In this document: positions 1-10,902 of the stretch, in pieces | How positions within the stretch are numbered: position 1 is the first letter of the stretch | How the letters are laid out: each line of letters begins with the position of its first letter | From: Colocasia esculenta | Taxonomy: Eukaryota > Streptophyta > Magnoliopsida > Alismatales > Araceae | Direction of reading: 5' to 3' | Length of the DNA: 64,000 nt | Assembly: GCA_014218235.1 (NCBI GenBank) | Contig: CM024764.1 | Span: 68,361,184-68,425,183, forward strand | Notes under the pieces: model-generated | What the model was told of the DNA's origin: nothing | The model's input: the letters and a program-made list of their open reading frames with translations, nothing else | Database searches by the model: none | Made by a program: the position numbers and the translations under genes

Positions 1-610
1 CGATTCCAGCACCTTGGATCTTGTTCATTGCGCAAGAACGTGGTTTATTACCCACCATCGTCAGTCCATTGACTTGGATTTACCTACAAACTGTCGCCCA
101 CAGCTGATCACAAGTGACTGGTGCTATCACAAGTGATCCTAAACCCTCTTTGAAGAGAGCACTGTCTTCAGATCATAAATTTCATTTCATGAGCATAATA
201 GGAATGGAAAATCAAAGGTGGTTTCATTTGAGAATTAATTCAGATATCTTGATATTAAAGCAGCTCGGAATTCAAGAACATAAGAGATTAATTGGTAGAG
301 ACAACACTAGAAGCTACCAACTCTGATTGGGGAAGATTTGGCTCATATTATAAGAATCTGGCTAGTGATTGTCAAGTTTTCTAAACTCAGTTACCGAATA
401 CGGGAGAATAGACTCAATCGGAGTACTATTCGTAATTGACGATGTTAAGAATGATTCAAGGGAGGTTAAGGTACATAATGTGGGTAAGCGTTGCTGTAAT
501 ATGACAGTAATTACCAAGGTAAATAATTGGGTAGCTTGCTAGGCTATTAGGATGAAGTTTTAGCAAGAGTTCTACCATGAAAAGTTACTGAAATACAAGT
601 CAGGACAGTA

Positions 611-788
611 GGTGTCGACAGCCAGGAAGTGGCTGTCGACAGATAGAAACAGCCAGAGCTCGGTTTACTGGTTCTATGTTTACCTGTCGATAGCTATAAG
701 ATGGCTGTCGACAGCTAGCAACAGTCCCAGTTATTTTGAAGTTATGGAAGACTGGCCTGTCGATAGCTATGAGTTGTCTGTCGACAGC
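611..788. repeat. ~73-bp tandem repeat with paired CTGTCGACAG palindromes
   Basis: Copies or near-copies of the palindrome CTGTCGACAG (or CTGTCGATAG) occur at about 611, 633, 684, 705, 757 and 778. Within a pair the spacing is 21-22 bases, and the pairs repeat every 72-73 bases. The words between pairs are only partly conserved. The same palindrome, with a shared AGACTGGCC flank, recurs in the solo copia LTR at 46684-46853, so this segment may come from a related LTR. Confidence 0.7.
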
Positions 789-1984
789 CGCCAGTTCTTC
801 TCTCATAAGTGACTTTGTATTCACTCTAAAAACTCTAACCATGGAACTTATGAATCAAGGCATCATTTATATCAAATAGAAGAGTCTAATTGTAGATCTC
901 ACAGTGGTTTATAAGCTGAACAAGCGAGATGAAACAGGAGGTTTGCAATTCTAACTTGTATAGCTGGAAATTAAACATAGTGTAGCACTGGAAGTATAGC
1001 CTTGATAGCAATAGTTTAATGGAAGATTCCTACAAGATGGACACTAAATCTCAAAGGATTTTATGGATCTAAATCAAGACTGGAAGTATCAACTATTTAA
1101 ATAAAAATCGTCGCACTGTTTTAAGGATATTTAGACTTCTAACAGAATTCTATATCGTGAACATGGATCAAGGGTGAAAGAAGAACAACAAATCTTGATC
1201 TCATAGTGAAACAAGGATCTTCTTCTCCCTAACATAAAGATGTTTATCACATCTCACAAGGTGTTCAAGCATATGAACTCTCAGGTCATGAAATAAACAA
1301 GAAACATGATTTCTGAATACTGAAGAAATGAAGAACATACAAATGGGAATACAAAGAAAGATTTGATGTCTAAAATCTACTTGAAATAAATAGGGAATGA
1401 AAGTTCTTCTTGGTAACTACATGATTCCAAAAGTAATTACGGAAATCAAACAAAAGAATCTAAGGTTACAACCTCGTATACAAACTTAGCCAAGACTGGT
1501 TAACAGGCTCAAAGGCAACTCGTATGAAGCTAAATTCTTTCAACCACGAATAGCGAATAGAAGTACAAGGAGAGGATGAGAATCTAATCAAAGTAAATAA
1601 AGGAAGGAAAATTTCTGTAAAACATGAGGCACATACAAAAACATGAGCTGTTACGGTTAGAGAGACTTCAAACATGAGAGTAGGAGATTGGAGAGGCTAC
1701 AGGAGAGAACCTACTTGATTTGAAAGGGGAATGAAGATTCTTATTTTTCCTCACTTAAAAATCCACAGTAGCAGAATGAAGAACAGGAAAATCACACAGA
1801 TAGAAACTTCGACAGGTGCAGTTGGAGATGTGGCGACCCACTCCGGGCAAAGCAATAGCAGCAGCCACGACTAGCAACTGCCACGGTTCCCACAGCTCCA
1901 ACACCAATAGCTCAGCAGCTCCAATTGGAATAACGACAGTAGTAACAAGAGGAGTGGAAGGTTTGTACGATGGGTAAGAGGAGA

Positions 1985-1994
1985 GTTTTTATAG
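1985..1994 (-). promoter_or_regulatory. TATA-like box of the minus-strand LTR
   Basis: On the minus strand this reads CTATAAAAAC followed by a pyrimidine-rich stretch. It is the only good TATA box in the proposed LTR and lies roughly 650 bases from its start. Confidence 0.4.
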
Positions 1995-2647
1995 TTCTTC
2001 CAGGTTTCATGCAGGCTGGCATGTCAGCCGCACAGGTGTTGAGGTAAAACCCTCATTTCCTCACCCACAGCCACGCTTCACTATGGCCTCATGTCCTGCT
2101 TACACATATCAAGACAGGTGTAGGACTCTTAACCAAAGAACAGAGGCTTACGTGTAAGCCAAAAGAAATCCAAAGAAATAGCTTCCGTAAATGGTAGATA
2201 ATTCGGCTGACCCATTCGTCTCTTTGTTTAGGTGTCTTAATGATGTTCATTTGAGTTGAAATTTCAACCATAGGCTAATGAAAAGGTTTTAAAAATTATG
2301 GTGATTTTAGTTTAATTTTTAGAATTTATTTTTCACTGGGTAGAAAATCGCACCGAAAATAGTTATGTCAGCTTAATCTCAAAATATGTACGTCAAAAAT
2401 TCCAGATATTTACATATTTGGTATCACCACATTTTTCTAAGAATTATGGTATTCTCGAATTTCATTTTTGTTACAGAATTTCGGTGTCACCCTGTCGGAG
2501 CGCGCACCTCTCAAGTACGTTACTAGAATAACATTTACTAATATAAATTAATCCTAAATTAGAGTTAATTACATCTCATGATAGTGGTTATATTTAACAA
2601 TATAATTATTCATAATTTTCTAGTAAATAGAATTTTCAAGGTGTTAC

Positions 2648-3143
2648 AATTGGTATCGAGATAGATTAAGAATATATAGAGTGAAGATATCTTCAAAATT
2701 TTGAGAACATCTTCAATTTATTCTCAATCTATCTTAATAACAAACGGCTCTGAAAGTATACAATTATACTTTTTTATTTTTAAACTGTCTAATTCTCTAT
2801 CAGAGATATGTGTGATCCGACGAGGAATAAAAAATGAAACTAGGCAGTACAACAAGGGGTGTAGCAGGCAAAACTCGATTGCAAGCCCGAGTTTTTAATT
2901 TTAGCTGATGAGGTTTGTGGATCTGCCCTGCAAGCCCAGCCTGGTTTGGTCCTTTTGTGTTTTTTCATTCAAAGGGTTTTTGCCAAAACATATTTAGGTT
3001 ATAATCGAAATTAATTAATATTTATCTATATACCTCTGATACGAGCATATATTTGCATTAGAAATTTACCATCATCTGCAGTTATCAAATATGTGGAAAA
3101 TTGTTAATCCACATGCAAGGCATGATATTACTAATTTGATATA
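2648..3143. other. Unassigned AT-rich stretch between the left LTR and the CACTA terminus
   Basis: About 500 bases without a convincing gene. The 65-residue ORF at 2701-2898 has no recognisable domain. The last three bases (ATA, 3141-3143) would be the target-site duplication of the CACTA element if the end at 3144 is genuine; the other copy is not in view. Confidence 0.4.
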
Positions 3144-4340
3144 CACTATAAAAAAAAGTGGAATTAGGGACCGAATTTGAGACCGAATATTTCGGTCACT
3201 ATTTGGTCTCAGATTTGAGACCGAATAGTAACTGAAATTATTCGGTCGTTGATATTTTCATTTAGTGATCGAAATAATTTCAGTCATTATTCTGTCTCAG
3301 ATCTGAGACTAAATGGTGATTGATCATGTTCGGTCTCAGATCTGAGACTGAATAGTGACTGATCATGTTCGGTCTCAGATTTGAGACTGAATTGTGACTG
3401 ATAATATTCGGTGGCAATAATTATTAATGATATGAAAATAATATAGTGATCGAATAAAATCAGTCACTAATCGGTCTCAAAATTGTACCTATTAGTGATC
3501 GATTTTATTCGGACACAGTTTTTACAATTCTCGGCAAAATAAATAAAATTTAGCGACCGATATAATTCGGTCACTATTCAGTCACAATTTTGTTGTTGAA
3601 TAGTGACTGATTCCATTCAGTAGCAAGAATGGTCAAAATGACATAGTGATCGAAATCAGTTCGGTCCTAGTTTGGTCTCAAATTTGAGACTGAATAGTGA
3701 CCGAAAGTATTTGGTCGCTACAATTTTGTTGTTGAATAGTGACTGATTCCATTCGGTAGCAAGAATGGTCAGAATGACATAACAACCGAAATCAGTTCGG
3801 TCCCAGTTTGGTCTCAGATTTGAGAACGAATAGTGACTGAAATTATTTGGTCGTTGATATTTTCATTTAGTGATCGAAATAATTTCAGTCACTATTATGT
3901 CTCAGATCTGAGACTGAATAGTGATTGATCATGTTCGATCTCAGATCTGAGACTAAATAGTGACTGATAATATTTGGTGGTAATAATTATTAATGATATG
4001 AAAATAATATAGTGACCGAATAAAATCAGTCACTAATCGGTCACAAAATTGTACCTATTAGTGACTGATTTTATTCGGACATAGTTTTTACAATTCCCAG
4101 TAAAATGAACAAAATTTGGCGACCGATATAATTCGGTCACTGTTCAGTCACAATTTTGTTGTTGAATAGTGACTGATTCCATTCAGTAGCAAGAATGGTC
4201 AGAATGACATAGCGACCGAAATCAGTTCGATCCCAGTTTCGTCTCAAATTTGAGACTAAATAGTGAACGAAAGTATTCGGTCGCTACTCTCAATTTTTGA
4301 GACCGAATGGCGACCGAATATTTCGATCGCTATTCCTATG
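3144..4340 (+). repeat. CACTA terminus and subterminal repeat block
   Basis: After the CACTA end come dozens of imperfect direct and inverted copies of a word close to AGTGACCGAA / TTCGGTCACT, often joined through GGTCTCAGATCTGAGACC-like palindromes. Such motif-dense subterminal regions bind the TNPA-type protein in known En/Spm elements. A larger duplication is also visible: sequence from about 3231 recurs from about 3836 (offset 605), and the offset falls to 566 by about 3553/4119, so one copy has lost about 39 bases. No coding sequence is present. Confidence 0.85.
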
Positions 4341-4362
4341 TTCCCCCTTCTCTTCCATCTCT

Positions 4363-4600
4363 TCTCTCTCTCTCTCTCTCTCTCTCTCCCTCGCGTGCAT
4401 GATCTTGATGGAGGGAGGAGGCTATTAGGGGTGGCCGGGGGTGGGGCAGCCGACAGGGGTTTGGGGGGGGGGGGGGGGGAGGCTGTTGGTGGAAGGGGTG
4501 GCCAACAGAGGTGGGGCAGCCAAGGGTGGGGGGAGGCTGTTGAGGGGCTGGGGGCACTGGGCAAGCCCTGCAGCAAGCAAAGATTTATGTGGCTATGAGG
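4363..4600. repeat. (CT)n microsatellite and G-rich low-complexity tract
   Basis: A CT dinucleotide run ends near 4388. A G-rich tract follows, including 17 consecutive G residues at about 4463-4479. Overlapping proline/serine- and glycine-rich ORFs on both strands are products of this composition and are not taken as genes. Confidence 0.75.
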
Positions 4601-4817
4601 GGGTGCAGGGCCATCCCCACCACCAATAGAGACCCCTGCCCTTTTCTTGTGGGTTCCTCCTCCTCATCCTTTCTCTTGTTAGGGTTAAAGGGCAGTGAGT
4701 TGGGAGAGCCATCCCCACATTAGAGGAACCAGAATGATCTGGGAGAAAGACGAAGAGAACGAGATTGTGTGACTGGCAGAGAGGTAAGGAGTAAGAGTAC
4801 AAAATTCCCAAAACTAC

Positions 4818-5363
4818 CTTTCTTTGCATTGGCCCTACAGTGAGCTTCACACAGTGCAGGCCAAAGAACTTAGTGATAAGAGTACTTTCAAATGCTCGGA
4901 CATGGTTGTAGTAGGCTGAGAGCATCCTCAGAAGCACCTTTACAATTTCAATGGAAAAAAAGAAGACCAGATGAACACAAAATCAGATGTCGTGTATTCT
5001 GAATCAGAGGAATACACACAAAGAGGAACATGTGATTCACCTTCACTTGGGACTTCCTTTTTGTTTTTATCATGTAGCGATCATTGTGGGTTAAGTAGAA
5101 GCAACTTCCACTCTTCCCAAGAGATGGAAGTTCTGGAGAGCATCACTCTCGCATATGGATACCATATAATCTGCGGCATCAACCTTTTGGGGGGTAACCT
5201 TCAGTTTTGTTGGAAAGATAGAATTTGCCTTCCTTTTTCTTTTGATGAGAGCCAAAAATATGACCTTGATGTCCTTCATTGTTCTTTGCAACTTTCTAAT
5301 ATTTTGAGCCATTCCAAAATTGCTCATCTCATGAGCTTCATCCTCATTATTCCAACAAATCAA
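4818..5363 (-). pseudogene. Captured fragment of a phosphatidylinositol-4-phosphate 5-kinase gene
   Basis: Two exon-like pieces are readable on the minus strand. The upstream piece (5091-5363) contains VDAADYMVSICESDAL, matching the DxADYM-SIC-DAL block of plant PIP5K catalytic domains. The downstream piece (about 4937-4818) reads VLLRMLSAYYNHVRAFES then TLITKFFGLHCVKL, matching the block that normally follows it. The second piece ends in AAAG followed by GTAG, at the place where plant PIP5K genes have an exon boundary, so introns were kept and the capture was at DNA level. The region between the pieces is degraded, and the ATP-binding core and activation loop are absent. It lies antisense between the CACTA subterminal repeats and TNP2, suggesting gene-fragment capture. 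No functional kinase can be made from it. Confidence 0.8.
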
Positions 5364-5513
5364 CTTATTTTCAGATGGGCTAATTAAATCAAGATTCTGT
5401 TTGACTTGTTAAAAAATAAAAAAATAGAATTATTTGTCAAAACATAGAAAATATAGCATAGGATGATATATTTTATTTTATTTTGCCTGTAAAAAATCTA
5501 GCATAGAAAATTG
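5364..5513. other. AT-rich spacer before a solo LTR
   Basis: No gene seen. It ends in AAAAT (5509-5513), the left target-site duplication of the following solo LTR. Confidence 0.5.
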
Positions 5514-8500
5514 TCACGTCCCGAGAATTACGCAGCGGATATTAATAATGCGGAATCATTCGAGACGATATCCTGAGACGTGAACAGTCGGCAAAGAAGC
5601 CTCTAGCTAGCACGCACTAAATGTATAACAACATACATCATCATAGGGCCCAAATATTGAACTCAACTAATCTTGTATTCAAATCTCAACTCATTGTATT
5701 CCAAATGGAAACTATTACAGGACTAAGACTCAATAAAAAGAAAAGTACATTTTATTTCTCACTTCCTACTACATGAATCTAACACTCAAAGCAAACTACT
5801 ATAACTAGACTCATAGTTGGAACGCTCATCACTCGGACGCATTCCCATCCTCGACTTGCTCTTCCTCTTGAACATCATAGTCACCTAGATTGGGTAAAAT
5901 TAGGGGATGAGCAAATTAGCCCAGTAGGATTTATATCTCAATGTGCGGGCAATGATATAAGTGATTAACAGTTTAGAACTAGGTAAGCACGATGAATGTC
6001 ATAATATGCATGTACGAATAAAACTCATTAAAACATGACACATGAACTAGTTGGATAGAGTGATCATGATAGAACAAGATCTAGAAGGATATAACAAGAT
6101 AGAACTAGCAATATTTCACTGTGTACAAGCATGCAATATTTCACTTGATGTCAATAGCTTTCAAGAACGCAAGATATCACTAATTGCATTAAATGTAGGA
6201 TGGCATATCATGCAAGCAAGCAAGAACGCATGAGCACGATCATGTAACACTAATTAGGCATGTAGACACTAATGTACATCAAGAAAAGATCCATCAAGAA
6301 TGTACATCAGGACACGTGTATGTGGTTATTGTATCTATCATTCAACACGCATGCACGACTCCCAGCGCAGATGCAAAGCCAGTAATCATTATACCCCATG
6401 GTTAACAGTATATTTATGACTCTCTGTCATTAGGGCTAGACTGGAGCCCTTGGACACTCATCGTGCCCGGTCAGCATCTCACTTAAATTTTAAATGTAGA
6501 TACCCACAGTCATTAATAATGGCCAATGAGAGTTTCAATATGTAAGCATGTGTAATGTCATGTTCATGATGATGATGAGAACGAGTAATAAGTAAATTGA
6601 ACATGATTTCATGATAACAATGATCAAGAGATAAATTTGGCAGCATAACGGCATGATTTATACTTTAATTCAATCTTTACATTAATGGCTTTAGTCTAGA
6701 TTGTAAATCACACTCACGAGAACAAGATGAGAGAGGAAGTGCACGCTATCTCTAGGGAACTTCAATGGTACAACCAACTCGGCCTCCATGTGGGAATCCA
6801 CGGAGAGCGGAGATTTACGGAGGTCTTAGAGAAAAGGTCGCTAGTCTTATCGATTCGGAATGACCGATAGAGAGCTTCCAAATCCCCAAGAAAGGGCTGC
6901 CTAGATGTGCAAGTGTGTAGTGATGTACGCATTTCAATCCACAATTCATCGGTTTCAAACTGGCGGAAAGCACTTAACATGATGGCGTGCAATGAACAAT
7001 GCATTTAACTACACATGGGTTTGCAAGATTTTAATATAATAATCATCATTTTAATCAAGCTAGAACAGTAACAAGAGCGAATCACAAGTTTCATGAATGG
7101 TCACGTCATTAAGAAAGTAATTAGAATAATATTCGTGTAATTAAAGCTTTTTAAATGGGTTAAACACTTTTAAACCATTAAACAGATATCATGTAATGAT
7201 CGGACCCAAGACATACAAATTATACACTTGTAAACATGTTAAACTGACCTCGGGTAAGCATATAAATACGCGTCCTATACAGTGGACGCATTTAAAAACA
7301 TATTGTACAATCAAAACAGTCGAAACCTTGAAGAAGCCAAATCACGTCCACATGCCTAGCCGCGTTAAGGTTCGAATAGCGTCGGGGGACAAGGACGTGT
7401 CTACGGAAATCATTTAATAAAAACTCTGGGCGAGAAAACTTTATGAAACGCGTCTGGGCCGGCCGCCGCGATTCAGAAGGGCGCTACTCCCAGGCGGCGC
7501 GTAGACCCACGCGGGTCATTGACCCGTCAACGCCTTAAATGCGTCGGGTCTCACGGACACATTTTAGATGATCGCATCGCCCAGCAGCATCACGATACCA
7601 GAGGCTTGAAACGCGTCCTCGGAACCGGACGCATTTCAAGGAGCAGACCGAAAATGTAGAAATCAGAACTCAGGGGGGTTTGATCCATGCAACACTTACA
7701 TCTCCTAAACTAGGGCTTTTCGGACAAAAGTATCGACATGAAAGTTGTTGGGAACATGACAAAGGAGAGAACTATGATTTTTAAATAATTTTAAATGGCC
7801 TTGAGATGCGTGATAAATTGACTTGAACAAGAAAAGACCCTAACATGCGCAACTTTGGCAAAACGCCTATAATTAAAAATCTACTCATTAGAATTCGATG
7901 AAACCAACTGGACATGAAACTAGACTTGATGCTCTACACATTGGTATAAGATTTTTAAGGTTTGGCCTGAGAAAACCTACCTTCTGGGTTGATGAAGTCT
8001 CATTCTTTAGAAATCCCTTGTTCAGACCACTGTTTGAAGAACGCTTAATACTCCGTGTATACTGGATGAAAATTGTGCATTCCAGTTGGGTTAGGAAGTA
8101 GAATTGACCCTTTTTCTAGGGGTATAAGCCTTGCATGATGTGATTTAGATTTGACCTACCTTTGCTCGACTCCAAGGGGACGGTTTGCACAGGTCGTAGC
8201 AGACGAACAGGGGAAGAAGATGACCTTCTTGTGGTCGATCCACAGCTCCCCAGCCTCCCAGCACTCCTCCACACGACCCCAACAAGTTGTAAAACTCGTC
8301 CCTAGGGTTTAATGGAGAGTATTTAAGCAACCATGGTGTTTAAGAGTCTTATTATGACAAGGAAACTATGGTTGCAGTTTTGGCTTGTTACTTTCCTAAT
8401 TTGAGGATTTCTTCCTCCATTGGAGTGCCTTGACCATCATGCAATCCCAAAGGATGGCTAGGCACGAATTTGGGTTGCCAAGAATGCATGTTCTCATCCC

Positions 8501-8956
8501 AATTCAACTCTAATTGCCTCTTTCTAATTTCAGCTTATTTAAGCTACGAATTTTCATGTATTTTCTTGCTTCATTTGATTTTTGGGCCAAATATTGTCCA
8601 TTGGCCCAATTATGATATTGGGTCATTAATATATATGTTGAAAGTCTCTCCAATATTTTTATTTAATGTATAATTACGTCGTATTTTGTGTTAACGGTTT
8701 TTCGACTTGTTTCCTTATTTGGATAATCAGTCACCATGTGATGTACACTTGGTTAATCAAGTTTTTGTTGCATGAATTTCTTCATGGAACACTTAGGAAT
8801 ATTGTGTGGGGTTGATTTATAATTTTTACGGATTTTCCAATATATTTTAGCACATACGATAATGATACGTATGTTTTAAATACTCTGATATTATGGAATT
8901 TATTTATTTCCATTTATTTGAATTTTTTATGTAATTAAAATTTCAAGGTTGCTACA
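5514..8956 (-). mobile_element. Solo Ty3/gypsy LTR (3.44 kb, minus) with perfect 5-bp TSD
   Basis: On the minus strand it begins TGTAGCAACCTTGAAATTTT at 8956 and ends CTCGGGACGTGACA at 5514, so it has TG...CA ends. The flanking pentamers are identical: AAAAT at 5509-5513 and at 8957-8961. No gag, pol or primer site occurs inside, so this is a solo LTR left by LTR-LTR recombination. A weak TATA-like stretch (TTAAATACTC on the minus strand, about 8318) lies where a promoter would be. A CG-dense cluster of GACGC/GCGTC words occupies 7245-7640. Its start resembles Tekay-type chromovirus LTRs; the clade is inferred. Confidence 0.88.
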
Positions 8957-10348
8957 AAAATCCATAGTATTTAAGGTCTAACTAAAACTACATATCAAAG
9001 ATCTAGTCCAAACCATAGATCCAACAATCCACAAGAAATCTCGAGCGAGTCACTATCAATGTAACCGAGTGTAGAGACCTGACCCTTAACGACCAACACA
9101 TAAGCCATGGTTTGTTCCAAAAACTCAGATCTCAAAGACCCATAACACAGGAACACTATCAAAATTCCAAGACAATTGGTGTATGCAAATATTTGGATTA
9201 TTCAACTCATCGCAATGTGCTGAACATTAGGTCACAATACCTCTAAAACGAGCTTGAATTCCAAAAATTATGGAGAGTAGTGAAAACAAAATCTGAAAAT
9301 ATTGCCAACATGAGAAATGTTGGAATTTAAGCAAGGATTCTAGGGATATATCATTTAAGGCTAAGCTATCCCAAACATGCAAGATATACCCAAGAAACTA
9401 AAACTCTATCAAAACGGGAAACTCTCACGTAGAAGTTCACTCCATACAAGATCTCCCAATCCCACCATTGGATTAGTTCCAAATTTAAATCTAACATGCA
9501 TATGTAACTCATGACTGTTCGGATCAGAAATACGATTACTGAACATAAATAATCAAACAAAATAACAGAGGCAGCACAATCTGATCCGACTCATCTAACC
9601 AAGCATTGATAGAACAAATGTCTATTCTAGATGAGGCACCTTACACTAATCTCAGAGTCAATGATCATACAATAAAAGAAGAAGCGATCATGCACACCAA
9701 AATAATACAAGATGATCACTATACATCCAGAAATGATCACTATACATCTAGAAATTACATGTCACCTTGAAACTTTTATTTCTTCATATGAAAAGACTAA
9801 CCTGACATTCTGTCAGTCAACTATTGGGGGGGGGGGGGGGGGAGAGGCGACGTTTATTCTTTTAATGTTAGTAAGATTTTGTTTAGAATTTTATTTATGT
9901 GAAAATATGTCAAATTATTATTAGATTAATTCTTGTGAAGTATGTTTGTTATTAGAAGTGTTAGAATAATTTATCTTCTTAGTTTTAGTACTTTAAGCAT
10001 GTTTTAAGGTTATTAGATTCATATATCCCTATTATAAGATTTATTTCATAATATAGAATATAATCTTGATCATTTCTTTAAAAATCAGATCCATGATTTA
10101 CTATGTATGATTAACATATTGTTAAATTTGAGCATGTTCTTATCACTGTAAAATTGGTTATGAATTTTTTAAGTCTATATTCTCATGTTATGCTAGTTTG
10201 TTTTAATCTTATTTAAATAAGTGAATTATCATCATGTTTATGGTTTATGCTTTCTATTTAATCGATGTGAGGTGAGGTGCGTGGGTGCAACCTAACATTA
10301 CATGCACCTCAGGAGAGCATGTTAAGCCCGTGTCAATGAACCTTCCCA
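8957..10348. other. Non-coding stretch, probable 5' region of the CACTA element
   Basis: About 1.4 kb without a supportable gene. The only clear structure is a run of 17 G at 9826-9842. The short ORFs here have no recognisable domains. Its position between the PIP5K fragment and the TNP2 start suggests CACTA leader or intron sequence, but nothing in it proves that. Confidence 0.4.
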
Positions 10349-10423
10349 TTCAAAACTTTGGGATTGATATGCACGTTCTCATTTTGAATGATGTGAACGT
10401 GTATATCTAACTCAAAGTCTTGA
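10349..10423. repeat. Short imperfect hairpin
   Basis: The arm at 10349-10378 (TTCAAAACTTTGGGATTGAT...) pairs imperfectly with the reverse complement of 10394-10423, around a 15-base loop. Roughly three quarters of positions match by eye. Confidence 0.5.
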
Positions 10424-10443
10424 ATTGTCCCATTTTAGATAGT

Positions 10444-10715
10444 CTGTGAATGTTTGATCGTAGTTAGGTGGTTATTTACTATGTGTTTGTACTATTTGTT
10501 GAAAATTTCAGTTGCGTCTACTCACTCCTCTCTGGTATACCTTTATTGATTTAGAATATTTTTTTAATCACTTATTAGTAAGTGTTTAATAAAATATCTT
10601 AATCAATAAATATTTTTGATTTATCGGAGAGGTGTGGGGAGTTACTATCAAAATTTTCAGCAAATTGTACAAACACATAGTAAATGGCCATTTGAGTGCG
10701 ATCAAATTTTCACAT
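10444..10715. repeat. ~270-bp foldback element (MITE-like)
   Basis: The left arm from about 10444 (TGTGAATGTTTGATCG, then TTTACTATGTGTTTGTAC) pairs along its length with the reverse complement of the right arm, about 10620-10715. Pairing continues inward to a small palindrome CACTTA-TTAG-TAAGTG near 10569-10584, so nearly the whole unit folds back on itself. I could not define target-site duplications. It may be a foldback MITE just upstream of TNP2. Confidence 0.7.
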
Positions 10716-10861
10716 ATAGGTAAAAAGTGATAATCTAAATAATATATCATTCCTATTCATTTCGGTTGCATCGAATGATGTCTGAAAATGGTCAGACTTG
10801 TTTTTTTTTAGTTTGAATTTTAAAGTTATTTGTGTGTCAATATTGGTTGAGCGTAGGAAAA

Positions 10862-10902
10862 ATGGCTTTAGACGTTTCATGGATGTATTGTAGAATAATT
10901 GA
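10862..10902 (+). pseudogene. CACTA TNP2 transposase, N-terminal exon start (interrupted)
   Basis: An ATG at 10862 opens MALDVSWMYCRI. The SWMY motif is the hallmark of the N terminus of plant CACTA TNP2-type transposases. The frame is cut after 14 residues by the Tekay-type element at 10903. It resumes in frame at 22394 once one copy of the ATTGA target-site duplication is discounted. TNP2 is the transposase that cleaves CACTA element ends in the nucleus. This copy is a fragment. Confidence 0.75.

Larger units (their letters stand above)
1..2647 (-). mobile_element. Putative Ty3/gypsy LTR, minus orientation, left end unresolved
   Basis: Read on the minus strand, position 2647 begins TGTAACACCTTGAAAATTC, the typical start of a plant Ty3/gypsy LTR and close to the start of the solo LTR ending at 8956. 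A TATA-like box lies about 650 bases into it, where an LTR promoter belongs. No gag or pol domain is readable between 1 and 2647, so this may be one long LTR or an LTR plus non-coding leader. I could not find the other LTR end or a target-site duplication. On the plus strand the bases after 2647 (TTGGTATCGAGAT) resemble a tRNA-Met primer site, so a plus-oriented LTR end is the alternative reading. The short ORFs here have no recognisable product. Confidence 0.45.

Noticed and set aside
4256..4629. Overlapping Pro/Ser-rich and Gly-rich ORFs on both strands
   Set aside because: They are read from a CT microsatellite and a G-rich tract, overlap each other in several frames and show no domain.
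5514..8956. A complete non-autonomous element with two short LTRs
   Set aside because: No internal direct repeat, primer site or polypurine tract was seen; TG...CA ends with matching AAAAT flanks fit a single long LTR.
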